From Moraxella atlantae NBRC 14588 (GTDB lineage: Bacteria > Pseudomonadota > Gammaproteobacteria > Pseudomonadales > Moraxellaceae), in contig NZ_BCUL01000007.1 of assembly GCF_001591265.1 (NCBI RefSeq), positions 53,692-117,691 on the forward strand: a stretch of 64,000 nucleotides of DNA, read 5' to 3'. Every line of letters starts with the position of its first letter. Positions within the stretch are counted from its first letter, which is position 1. A program made the translations under genes and the position numbers. Shown here in pieces: positions 8,269 through 16,010 of the stretch. The notes below the pieces were generated by a model that worked only from the letters and a program-made list of their open reading frames with translations, was not told the origin of the DNA and did not search any database.

Positions 8269-9936
8269 CTAGCCGTCAGCCATCGGGCAGCTGATACGAA
8301 AGCAGGTGGGGGCATGATAGGCAATATAATCAAGCGAGGCTCGGTTGGCTTGGCAAAATGCCTGTGACAAATACAGCCCAAGCCCCGTGCCTTGATTGTC
8401 GGTGGTAAAAAACGGGTCAAACAAATACGGCAGATTGGCAGTAGATACCCCTGCACCTGTATCAAGCACATCAATGTGCACGTATTGCCCTGCGTCATAC
8501 ACCCTAAGGCGCACGCACGCCGTGCCCGTATGCCGCTGACTAAAGCGCAGCCCGTTATTGATTAAATTGACCAACACTTGCTCAAGCTGTTGGGGGTCAA
8601 ACCAAAACGCTACTTGGGTACGGCAATCAAGTGCCACATTTTGGTCAGCATAATGCTGATGGATAAATGCGCGTAGCCATGTGCAGGCAGTCAATAACGC
8701 TTGCTGAGGTGGCTGCTGACGCGATAGGCGCAAGACATCCTCAACGATGTGATTAACGCGTATCGTTTGCTGATACACCATGTCAAGCAGCATGTGTTGC
8801 TCATCATTCAAACTATTGACCGAGCCGTTATGACTCTGGCTATCTTCAAGCAGCAGTTGGCTAGCTTGACTGATTGCCGCCAATGGATTGCGGATTTCAT
8901 GGGCAATACTGGCTCCCAATTGCCCCAATGAGGCAAGCTTAAGCTGTTGGGCGCGGCTTTGCTCACGGCGCAGATCCTCAAGCAGCACCAACGCGTATTG
9001 GTCATCAAGCTGATGATCAAGTTGGGTCACGCGCACACGATAATCTAAACTTTGGTTACTGTGGCTATTGCTTGGTGTCGATGGCGCGGTATTATCGGGT
9101 GCGGTCAGCGTCACCACCGAGGTATGTTCGGGTGCGGTAATGACAGGCGCGAGCGCATACGCCAGTACAGGTGACAACGTAGCAAGCTGATAGGTTGCCA
9201 GCGGCTGGTTTAGGTTAAGCTGACGGCTGGCGACGTCATTGGCTAACACAATATCTAAATCATGCGATACCACCAACATGCCTTGGTCAATGATTTGGAC
9301 GATTTTTTGGTTAATGGCGTTTAGCGCATTGACTTCAGCGGTCTGGCGTGCGGATAAATGCTCAATTTGTTTGAGACGCTTGGCAAGACTGTGGCTAAAA
9401 TATGCCACCACCAAAAAACTTACCGCCACCAACGCCGCATTGTTGAACGTTTCGACAGAGGCATCTTTAAGCAGCGGATAATACTGCTGATAAATCACCA
9501 ATGCCAACGCAAAAATCGTCAGCAAAATCGCTTGATTGGTGCGTACCAACATAAACGCCGCCGCCACCAGCACCAACAGCAACAAGATCACTTGCAAATC
9601 TGTACCGCCATTGATATACAGCATAACCGTCAGTGCAAGGCTATCGATGATCAACGCCGCCATCATGGCATCGTTGTGACGCTTGTAGCGATAACCCACC
9701 AAAAATGCCACACCAAACACCAAATAACCCACCGATGGCAATGCCGCCAACATCAACGCATAGCTTAAGTCCTCAAACGGTGAACCACTCTGCCAATTTA
9801 GCGATATCAAAAAATTCACCGAAAACAACGCACCAATTAAGCAGCGATATACGTTATAAATCAAGCTTAGACGTTTGGCTTGGTCGGTGCGCCGCTCGAC
9901 GGTAAGCTGTGAGGAAAATGACGGGTTGGTGATCAT
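8269..9936 (-). CDS. pilS: PilS-type sensor histidine kinase
   Basis: A 555-residue inner-membrane kinase with about six N-terminal transmembrane segments (residues about 25-185), a short PAS-like region (QGMLVVSHDLDIVLAND) and a HisKA/HATPase_c core. The H-box is ASIAHEIRNPLAAI, the N-box VLVNLINNGLRFS, and the G2 box GTGLGLYLSQAFC. NGLRFS and GTGLGLYLS..C..N.A closely follow Pseudomonas PilS, which senses pilin levels and phosphorylates PilR. Here the gene follows a GacA-type regulator by 10 bases in one operon; no pilR is in the window. The assignment rests on the membrane topology and kinase boxes, and the partner is uncertain. Confidence 0.82.
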   Translation of the reverse strand: MITNPSFSSQLTVERRTDQAKRLSLIYNVYRCLIGALFSVNFLISLNWQSGSPFEDLSYALMLAALPSVGYLVFGVAFLVGYRYKRHNDAMMAALIIDSLALTVMLYINGGTDLQVILLLLVLVAAAFMLVRTNQAILLTIFALALVIYQQYYPLLKDASVETFNNAALVAVSFLVVAYFSHSLAKRLKQIEHLSARQTAEVNALNAINQKIVQIIDQGMLVVSHDLDIVLANDVASRQLNLNQPLATYQLATLSPVLAYALAPVITAPEHTSVVTLTAPDNTAPSTPSNSHSNQSLDYRVRVTQLDHQLDDQYALVLLEDLRREQSRAQQLKLASLGQLGASIAHEIRNPLAAISQASQLLLEDSQSHNGSVNSLNDEQHMLLDMVYQQTIRVNHIVEDVLRLSRQQPPQQALLTACTWLRAFIHQHYADQNVALDCRTQVAFWFDPQQLEQVLVNLINNGLRFSQRHTGTACVRLRVYDAGQYVHIDVLDTGAGVSTANLPYLFDPFFTTDNQGTGLGLYLSQAFCQANRASLDYIAYHAPTCFRISCPMADG

Positions 9937-9946
9937 GGTGACAGGC

Positions 9947-10582
9947 TTACGGCTGGATCAGCCCGTGGCGCATGGCAAGGTGGGTGAGCTTAACATCGCT
10001 ATCGATGTTAAGTTTTTCAAAAATCCGATAGCGGTAGGTGTTGATGGTTTTGATGCTGACAAATAACTGGTCGGCAATCTGCTGCGGACTTTGGCAATTC
10101 ACCACCATCATGGCAACTTGCATCTCGCGTTCGCTTAACAAATCAAACGGTGAGCCTACATTATCCGCTAGCAAAATATCTGCCAATTGTTCGGCAACAT
10201 CCGCGCTAAAATACCGCCCACCTTGGGCAACTTTTTTAATAGCCTTAATCATCTCATCAAGCGGTGTACCTTTGGTAATATAGCCACTCACACCTGCTTT
10301 AATCAGCATCGAAGGATATGGCGGATTTGCCAGCGCACTGACCGCCAAGATTTTGCACTGTTTGTCATTGTGCAGCAGGCGTTTGGTGACCTCAAGCCCG
10401 CCCAAATTCGGCATATTGACATCCAATAGCACGACATCGGGTTTGAGCTGCTTGGCAAGCCGAATTGCCGTTTCGCCATCGGCAGCTTCGGCAATCACTT
10501 GAATGTCGGGACTGTCTGCCAACATACGGCTAATGCCCATGCGTACCAAATCGTGGTCATCCACCAATAGCACCGTAATCAT
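9947..10582 (-). CDS. gacA: GacA/UvrY-like response regulator (NarL family)
   Basis: A 211-residue two-domain regulator. The receiver domain has the acidic pair Asp8-Asp9, the phospho-acceptor Asp54 in VVLLDVNMP, and the conserved Lys in GYITKGTP. The C-terminal LuxR-type helix-turn-helix is QIADQLFVSIKTINTYRYRIFEKLNI-like (about residues 165-195). GacA normally receives phosphate from the hybrid kinase GacS/BarA and activates small regulatory RNA genes. Here it heads a two-gene operon with a PilS-type kinase, 10 bases apart, divergent from queD. Confidence 0.87.
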   Translation of the reverse strand: MITVLLVDDHDLVRMGISRMLADSPDIQVIAEAADGETAIRLAKQLKPDVVLLDVNMPNLGGLEVTKRLLHNDKQCKILAVSALANPPYPSMLIKAGVSGYITKGTPLDEMIKAIKKVAQGGRYFSADVAEQLADILLADNVGSPFDLLSEREMQVAMMVVNCQSPQQIADQLFVSIKTINTYRYRIFEKLNIDSDVKLTHLAMRHGLIQP

Positions 10583-10773
10583 TTTACCCCCGATTTGTCA
10601 ATGATTTTAAGTCGCCCAATTTTAAGATTTTAGCACACTTTTTGCCCGCCAGAGCTGCTAAACATGCACACCTATGTCCACTTTTTTTGGGCAAAAAATA
10701 AAAAATTACCAGTATTTATACCGCCTGATGAAATCACCTAAGACCAACATTCGCTAAAGCACGGCAAACATCG

Positions 10774-10779
10774 TATAAT
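10774..10779 (+). promoter_or_regulatory. Candidate -10 box of queD
   Basis: A consensus TATAAT lies 52 bases upstream of the queD start. A poor -35 match (TTCGCT) is 18 bases further upstream, so the promoter may need an activator or be weak. Confidence 0.45.
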
Positions 10780-10831
10780 AAGATCTTAAACGCGCGCTGC
10801 GCTAACTTGTTTATAAGACTCAAAAAAAACC

Positions 10832-11440
10832 ATGCGAATTCGTAAACTGTTTAAATTTGAAAATGCCCATATCGTGCGTAACTGTAGCTCAACACGCTGC
10901 AAGTATTCAATCCATGGGCATAGCTACCAAATCGAGCTGATTTTGCAGGCCAATCGGCTTGACCATGGGCAGATGGTGTATGATTTTGGACTGCTCAAAG
11001 GCGCAATTAAAGACATCATCGACAGTTTTGACCATGCCATTTGTTTTTGGAACCAAGATAATCCCGATTATATTAGCGCGTGTAAACAGTTTAGCCAACG
11101 CTGGGTTAGCTTGCCTGTGTCGCCGTCTGCCGAGCAGTTTAGTCGGGTGATTTTCTTTTGGGCGCGTGAAATCCTCAAGCAAACCCAGATGCAAAACGGT
11201 GAGGCAGATGTCGAGGTGTATTCGGTCATCGCGCATGAGACAGCAACAGGCTACGCGCAGTGCTTTGCCGAAGATGTCGATAATGCGCACATGGGAGCGT
11301 TAAAACTATCCGATTTTGAATTTAGCGAGCAGGTCAAGGCTGAGTGGACAGATCCACTGATGTATGACAAATTGATCAATGGTGAAAGATTTGTCAATCC
11401 GCAGGTGGATTTGCAAGTGATAGACAATCAAAATGACTGA
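10832..11440 (+). CDS. queD: 6-carboxytetrahydropterin synthase family protein (QueD-like)
   Basis: Member of the 6-pyruvoyl-tetrahydropterin synthase fold. QueD makes 6-carboxy-tetrahydropterin from dihydroneopterin triphosphate for queuosine synthesis. Zinc ligands are visible as the His in FENAH and the pair in HGHSY; the catalytic Cys would be in NCSSTRC. The DHGQMVYDFG segment matches the family motif, and the later HETATGYAQC supplies a catalytic-type Glu. At 202 residues it is longer than E. coli QueD (about 120), with an insertion between the DFG region and the second half (FWNQDNPDYISACKQF) and a C-terminal tail. The function is therefore probable, not certain. Confidence 0.85.
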   Translation: MRIRKLFKFENAHIVRNCSSTRCKYSIHGHSYQIELILQANRLDHGQMVYDFGLLKGAIKDIIDSFDHAICFWNQDNPDYISACKQFSQRWVSLPVSPSAEQFSRVIFFWAREILKQTQMQNGEADVEVYSVIAHETATGYAQCFAEDVDNAHMGALKLSDFEFSEQVKAEWTDPLMYDKLINGERFVNPQVDLQVIDNQND

Positions 11441-11639
11441 TGGTAAATATGCGTTTATCCGTTCAATCACAGCGCAAAAACCCATATCTCATGAAAAAAG
11501 ACCCGATGATATCGGTGACTACGACATACGTTGCTACTGGTGAAAATCTGTTTTAACGGCTGAGCAACTGGTGGGGCTTGCGGCCTTAAGTCATTGCCCA
11601 ACAGTGCGTTGAAATCAAATATGACGCCACGCCATGCAG

Positions 11640-11690
11640 GGCCGATATGCAAAAATAGGGTCGATATGCAAAAATAGGGTTGATATGCAA
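11640..11690 (+). repeat. Triplicated 19-bp repeat covering the tsaE start
   Basis: Three copies of a CGATATGCAAAAATAGGGT-like unit lie head to tail (ATGs at 11647, 11666 and 11685). The first two copies spell ATG CAA AAA TAG, a three-codon frame. The third changes TAG to GTC and opens the tsaE frame. Confidence 0.85.
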
Positions 11691-12125
11691 AAAGTCATGC
11701 TAACATGTGAAACCGACACCCAAACCTTTGCCAAAGTGCTTGCCGACATGAACTTGACAGGTAGCGTGTGGTTGGCAGGCGATTTGGGCGCAGGCAAAAC
11801 CACTTTGACGCGCTATTGGCTACAGGCGATGGGGCATACAGGGGCAGTCAAAAGCCCGACGTTTAGCTTGGTTGAGCCGTACCGCATCCACCAAGCTGAC
11901 GGTACGATCAAGCCTGTATATCATGCCGATTTATACCGCCTCAATGATCCTGAAGAATTGGAATTTATCGGCTTTCAAGATTATTTTACTGAAGATAGCT
12001 TGGTCATCATCGAGTGGGCAAGCCGTGCTGCAGGCTACTTACCATCGCCTGATTGGCTGATTGATATACAGCGTGTGACAGGCAGTGAAGCACGGCAGGT
12101 AACGTTGTCACGCGCCGATGGTTGA
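11685..12125 (+). CDS. tsaE: tRNA threonylcarbamoyladenosine biosynthesis ATPase TsaE
   Basis: Essential P-loop ATPase that works with TsaB and TsaD to install t6A at position 37 of ANN-decoding tRNAs. The 146-residue protein has Walker A GDLGAGKTT (residues about 32-40). It also has the family motifs KSPTFSLVEPY, YHADLYRL and VIIEWASRA. The start is the third ATG of the triplicated repeat (MQKVML); an alternative is ATG 11697. It lies 26 bases upstream of mutL, the common tsaE-mutL-miaA-hfq order, so the four genes are probably partly cotranscribed. Confidence 0.94.
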   Translation: MQKVMLTCETDTQTFAKVLADMNLTGSVWLAGDLGAGKTTLTRYWLQAMGHTGAVKSPTFSLVEPYRIHQADGTIKPVYHADLYRLNDPEELEFIGFQDYFTEDSLVIIEWASRAAGYLPSPDWLIDIQRVTGSEARQVTLSRADG

Positions 12126-12151
12126 AGTTTTGTAAGTAAGTTTTAAACCAA

Positions 12152-13690
12152 ATGTCAAATCGTATTCACAAGTTATCGCCTTTACTGATTAACCAAATCG
12201 CGGCAGGTGAGGTTGTCACCCGTCCTGCATCGGTGGTTAAAGAGTTGGTCGAAAATGCCATCGACGCGGGCGCGACGCACATTGATATTCGCATTGAGCA
12301 AGGCGGACTGGGGCTGATTGAAGTTTGCGACGATGGGCAGGGCATTCATCCTGATGACTTGCAACTGGCGGTGACGCGCCATGCTACCAGCAAACTTGCC
12401 GATGTGGGCGAGCTGACAGGCATTGATAGCTTGGGCTTTCGTGGTGAGGCATTGGCATCGATTGCTGCGGTGGCGCACCTGACTTTAACCAGCAGCCATG
12501 ATACCAGCGGTATCGGGCAGCGTTTGGTGCTTGATGGCAGCGAGGCGAGCCAAGCGCGCATCACACCGATTGTTAAAACCCAAGGCACCACGGTCACGGT
12601 GCGCGATCTGTACTTTAATGTGCCTGCGCGTCGCTCACACCTTAAAAGCTTAACGACCGAGTTTGCGCATATTGAACAAGTGGTGCAACGTCTAGCGATT
12701 GGCTTTGCGGATATTGATTTTACGCTGTACCACCAAGGCAAACCGCGCTTACGCCTTGCCAAAGCGGACAGCCAACAAGGCACACCGATGTTACCGTTGC
12801 TGCGTTTGGAGCAGGCATTGGGTTTGCCGCTTGCGCCTGTTGCACACGAGTTTGGCTTATCCTTGGCAAATTTAACCCACTTTCATGCTGACAACGCGCA
12901 GGTATCGGGCTGGCTGTTTGTCGCGCCCGATAGCGGTAGTGCTTTGCCACGGCTGTTGTATATCAATCAGCGATTGGTTAGCGACGTTGCCATCAGCCAA
13001 ACCTTGCAAAAAGCCGCCCGTCAAGCCGATTTGCCGAGTCTTGGCTACGCACTCAATTTTAATTTGCCAGCCGATTGGATTAACGTCAATATCCACCCCA
13101 GCAAGCAGCAAGTCAAAATCCAGCCTTTAACCAATATTTTGGCACGGTTGCAGCACGCGGTGCTAGGTCAGCTCAAAGCTCTGTCTGAACGACTAACATT
13201 CAGCCCAGCCCAGCCGACCGCTGCTGAGCACACACCAGCAAGCCCAACGGCTAGCATTCAGCCTTATCCAGCCGCGCGTATGACCTTGGCGACTAAACAA
13301 GTCAATGCGCCGCAAACCGCTTACCAAACGTCTGCTACACTGGCTGATGCTGACAGCGTGACAAATTTTGCTACAACCTCAGCCAAAGCCATAGCCAAAG
13401 CCACAGCCACTGAGCAAGCTGCCGTGGTCACTGGGCAACAGTCGCCTGCGATGATTTTTTTGCATGAAATTGACCACCCCAAACACGGTAACGTCGTGTT
13501 GGTGTTGTGTCAACAGCAGCTTTATGCGCTGCCAAGCGAGGTTTGGCACGGTTTCACCCAGCCAACGCTTGCGGATTTAAATACCCATACACTTAGCGCG
13601 CGTTCGCTTGAGGCATTGACCGACTGGCTGCTAATGACAACAACCCCAACATTCCGTGAGCACACACCATGCAGCCCGTCATCTGTTTGA
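12152..13690 (+). CDS. mutL: DNA mismatch repair protein MutL, unusually short C-terminus
   Basis: Coordinates mismatch repair between MutS and downstream nucleases. The N-terminal GHKL ATPase is complete: NQIAAGEVV, catalytic Glu31 in VKELVEN, DDGQGI (60-65), GFRGEAL (95-101), and transducer motif NVNIHPSKQQVK near 310. A low-complexity Ala/Thr linker follows (about 345-440). Only some 75 residues remain after it, whereas family members carry a dimerisation domain of about 150-180 residues; I see no DMHAAHER-like motif. Total length is 512 against about 600-650 usually. The stop overlaps miaA by 22 bases. It may be naturally shortened or functionally impaired. Confidence 0.88.
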   Translation: MSNRIHKLSPLLINQIAAGEVVTRPASVVKELVENAIDAGATHIDIRIEQGGLGLIEVCDDGQGIHPDDLQLAVTRHATSKLADVGELTGIDSLGFRGEALASIAAVAHLTLTSSHDTSGIGQRLVLDGSEASQARITPIVKTQGTTVTVRDLYFNVPARRSHLKSLTTEFAHIEQVVQRLAIGFADIDFTLYHQGKPRLRLAKADSQQGTPMLPLLRLEQALGLPLAPVAHEFGLSLANLTHFHADNAQVSGWLFVAPDSGSALPRLLYINQRLVSDVAISQTLQKAARQADLPSLGYALNFNLPADWINVNIHPSKQQVKIQPLTNILARLQHAVLGQLKALSERLTFSPAQPTAAEHTPASPTASIQPYPAARMTLATKQVNAPQTAYQTSATLADADSVTNFATTSAKAIAKATATEQAAVVTGQQSPAMIFLHEIDHPKHGNVVLVLCQQQLYALPSEVWHGFTQPTLADLNTHTLSARSLEALTDWLLMTTTPTFREHTPCSPSSV

Positions 13691-14691
13691 TTGCCCCCAC
13701 CGCCAGCGGCAAAACCGCGTTGGCGTATGAATTGTTTGATACGGGTAACTATGTGCTGATCTCTGTCGATTCGGCGCTGATTTACCGTGATATGGATATC
13801 GGCACGGCAAAACCGAGTCGTGATGAATTGGCGCATTATCCACACGCACTGGTGGATATCATCGACCCCGACCACAGCTACAGCGTGGCGCAGTTTGTTG
13901 CAGATGCCGATGAGCAGATTGCTGCTGCCCACGCGCAAGGCAAAACGCCACTGCTGGTTGGTGGCACAATGATGTATTACATGGCACTGCTACAAGGTAT
14001 CGGCAACCTGCCACCGACTGACCCCGTTATCCGTGAACAGCTCAACACGCGCTTGCAGCAAGAGGGCATCGAACCATTGTATGCAGAATTGCGCCGTATC
14101 GACCCGCCGATCGCCGACCGCCTCAAGCCCAATGACCGTCAGCGCATTGGACGTGCGCTTGAAGTGTATTGGCAAACGGGCAAACCGCTTAGTGTCTGGC
14201 ACGCCGAACCAAGTCACGCCCTTGCCGATAACCCTGCGCAGGCATGGCAGATTTTTGCCGTTTTGCCTGACCGCGCTTGGCTGCATGCACGCATCGAGCA
14301 GCGATTGACCCAGATGTGGCAGGCAGGATTGTTGGCAGAAGTCATTGCACTATGCCAGCGTTATGATTTACACGCTGATTTGCCATCGATGCGCAGCGTT
14401 GGCTATCGGCAGGTGTGGCAGTTTTTGCAAACGGTTGCGCCTGAGGTTTTGACAGGTGACTGGGCAAAACTGGCAGACAGTCCGACAAGCTTAGCCAATC
14501 AATTACGCCAATCAACCGACCCAACTACGCACGCTGCCTATCAAACCATGCAAGACCAAGCCTTGTATGCCACCCGTCAGCTTGCCAAACGCCAATACAC
14601 CTGGTTACGCAAGCTCAATCAGCTAAATTTAGCGCCGCAGCACCGCCTATATACGCTTGCTGATGTGCAACAAATGCGCGATTTTTTATGA
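13669..14691 (+). CDS. miaA: tRNA dimethylallyltransferase
   Basis: Transfers a dimethylallyl group to N6 of A37 in tRNAs reading UNN codons. The 340-residue protein shows the P-loop IAPTASGKTALA near the N-terminus, the substrate-site motif SVDSALIYRDMDIGTAKP, and LVGGTMMYYMAL. Near the C-terminus is ATRQLAKRQYTWLR, the canonical RQxAKRQxTWxR element. Its start lies inside the last 22 bases of mutL, indicating translational coupling. The family place upstream of hfq is conserved. Confidence 0.96.
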   Translation: MQPVICLIAPTASGKTALAYELFDTGNYVLISVDSALIYRDMDIGTAKPSRDELAHYPHALVDIIDPDHSYSVAQFVADADEQIAAAHAQGKTPLLVGGTMMYYMALLQGIGNLPPTDPVIREQLNTRLQQEGIEPLYAELRRIDPPIADRLKPNDRQRIGRALEVYWQTGKPLSVWHAEPSHALADNPAQAWQIFAVLPDRAWLHARIEQRLTQMWQAGLLAEVIALCQRYDLHADLPSMRSVGYRQVWQFLQTVAPEVLTGDWAKLADSPTSLANQLRQSTDPTTHAAYQTMQDQALYATRQLAKRQYTWLRKLNQLNLAPQHRLYTLADVQQMRDFL

Positions 14692-15130
14692 GCATAGTCA
14701 GCCGAAAATCTAGCAACAAATTATCAACAATTTTTTGCCAACTTACAGCATTGGGTAAGTTAAATACGGCATAATAACGCCGATCACCGCCTAAGCATTT
14801 GAGCAAAAATAAACCAAAACTGCCCCACTTGGGTTATTTAAAAAACTTGAGCATATTTAGGGATTTGTTACCGTAACTTGACAAGGGTTTTGCTTCGGTG
14901 CACAATACGGACTTATCGCGCATATTTAAATGCTAACTTGAGTGACAAGCGTGATAATAATGCTATATAAGTTTAATAAAATCCGTCCATTAAGTATAAG
15001 CTAGCCGACTTGCTTATGCCGCTAGCAGATAAAGATTGTAATGCATTGATAACCCTTAAAAACTAATCAATGATATAACCACAAGGCGTTGAGCCACTGG
15101 GCGTGACGCGATAAAATTTTGGAGATAGAT
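14692..15130 (+). other. Intergenic region upstream of hfq
   Basis: No gene is recognisable in these 439 AT-rich bases. They hold at least one good sigma-70 promoter candidate (14878-14906) and a second weaker one around 14939-14970 (GTGACA, 16 bases, TATATA). A small GCTAGC...GCTAGC palindromic pair near 15000-15026 could form a hairpin in the leader. The long leader fits independent control of hfq. Confidence 0.5.
14878..14906 (+). promoter_or_regulatory. Candidate hfq promoter
   Basis: Consensus -35 TTGACA followed after 17 bases by CACAAT. It lies about 225 bases upstream of the hfq start. Confidence 0.55.
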
Positions 15131-15715
15131 ATGTCTAAAGGTCAAACTTTACAAGACCCATTTTTGAACTCATTGCGTAAAGATCGCATCCCTGTGTCGA
15201 TTTTTTTGGTCAATGGTATCAAGCTACAAGGGCAAATCGAGTCTTTTGACCAATATGTGGTATTGCTCAAAAATACCGTTAGCCAAATGGTATACAAACA
15301 CGCCATCTCAACCGTGGTACCTGCGCGTAACCCACGGACGGCTGGGGCTATGCCAACGGGCGGTTTTGGGCAAGCAGCTGGCATGGGCTACGAGCGCGGC
15401 GGCTTTGACCAAGGGCAAGGCTATGGCGGTGTGAGTCGTGGCGGCTTTGGTGGTCGTGGCGGTTTTGGTGCTGAGCGCGGCGGCTTTGGCGAACGCGGCT
15501 TTGATAGCGGCTATGACAATGAGCCACGCGGCGGCTACGGTAGTATGAATCACAATGACCGTGGTGGTTTTGGTGGTGGCTATGACCGCAGCGGCTTTGG
15601 TGAGCGCGGTTTTGATGGTGGCTATGACAACGAGCGCAACTTTGACAGCAACCTGCCAAATCACGATAACACCGACGATGACAGCAGCAGCGATGACAAC
15701 CAAGAAAATTTTTAA
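15131..15715 (+). CDS. hfq: RNA chaperone Hfq with long glycine-rich tail
   Basis: Hexameric Sm-like protein that pairs small RNAs with mRNAs. Residues about 5-70 are the Sm fold: [19 protein letters not shown], the [16 protein letters not shown] stretch with the proximal-face residues, and the [10 protein letters not shown] element. The remaining 125 or so residues are a low-complexity tail rich in Gly, Asp, Arg and Phe/Tyr with repeated RGGFG and GFDxGYDNE units, ending in an acidic [10 protein letters not shown] stretch. Long Gly-rich tails are typical of Acinetobacter and Moraxella Hfq; E. coli Hfq has 102 residues in all. The ATG at 15131 has GGAG upstream. Confidence 0.96.
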   Translation: MSKGQTLQDPFLNSLRKDRIPVSIFLVNGIKLQGQIESFDQYVVLLKNTVSQMVYKHAISTVVPARNPRTAGAMPTGGFGQAAGMGYERGGFDQGQGYGGVSRGGFGGRGGFGAERGGFGERGFDSGYDNEPRGGYGSMNHNDRGGFGGGYDRSGFGERGFDGGYDNERNFDSNLPNHDNTDDDSSSDDNQENF

Positions 15716-15744
15716 TGGTTAAATCATTGCGCTGTTTGACTGCT

Positions 15745-15776
15745 AAAAAGCCCGTACCTGCTACGGGCTTTTTTAC
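15745..15776 (+). terminator. hfq terminator
   Basis: Stem AAAAAGCCCGTA/TACGGGCTTTTT with a 5-base loop and T-run, 30 bases after the hfq stop. Confidence 0.9.
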
Positions 15777-15779
15777 TAA

Positions 15780-15843
15780 GCTTTCGGTAACAAGGCTTTC
15801 GGTAACAAGGCTTTTTGGTAACAAGGCTTTTTGGTAACAAGGC
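15780..15843. repeat. Four tandem copies of a 15-16 bp repeat
   Basis: Two copies of GCTTTCGGTAACAAG and two of GCTTTTTGGTAACAAG follow the hfq terminator without spacers. The repeat is non-coding and has no spacer structure, so it is not a CRISPR array. Confidence 0.85.
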
Positions 15844-16010
15844 AGTAAGCGTAAATAAAACGGGGTGAAAATTGTGCCCAATTGCGTTATGATGGCAGCG
15901 ATTAAGCCATTGTGCAAATCAACAACCAAATAGCCAAATAGTATCAACGACCTTGGGGGTGGTTTGTGCTATTTAACAAAAATCTATTGTCTGTCGATTA
16001 TTTTGCCACT

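Noticed and set aside
11441..11639. Spacer between queD and tsaE considered as a small gene
   Set aside because: Frames are short and interrupted, and no family resemblance is visible.
15780..15843. Tandem repeats considered as a CRISPR array
   Set aside because: Units are only 15-16 bp, directly adjacent, with no spacers and no cas genes. The same holds for the repeats at 53066-53136.
15308..15947. Minus-strand frames opposite hfq that look repetitive and His/Cys-rich
   Set aside because: They mirror the Gly-rich codon repeats of the Hfq tail and carry no ribosome-binding site or family motif.
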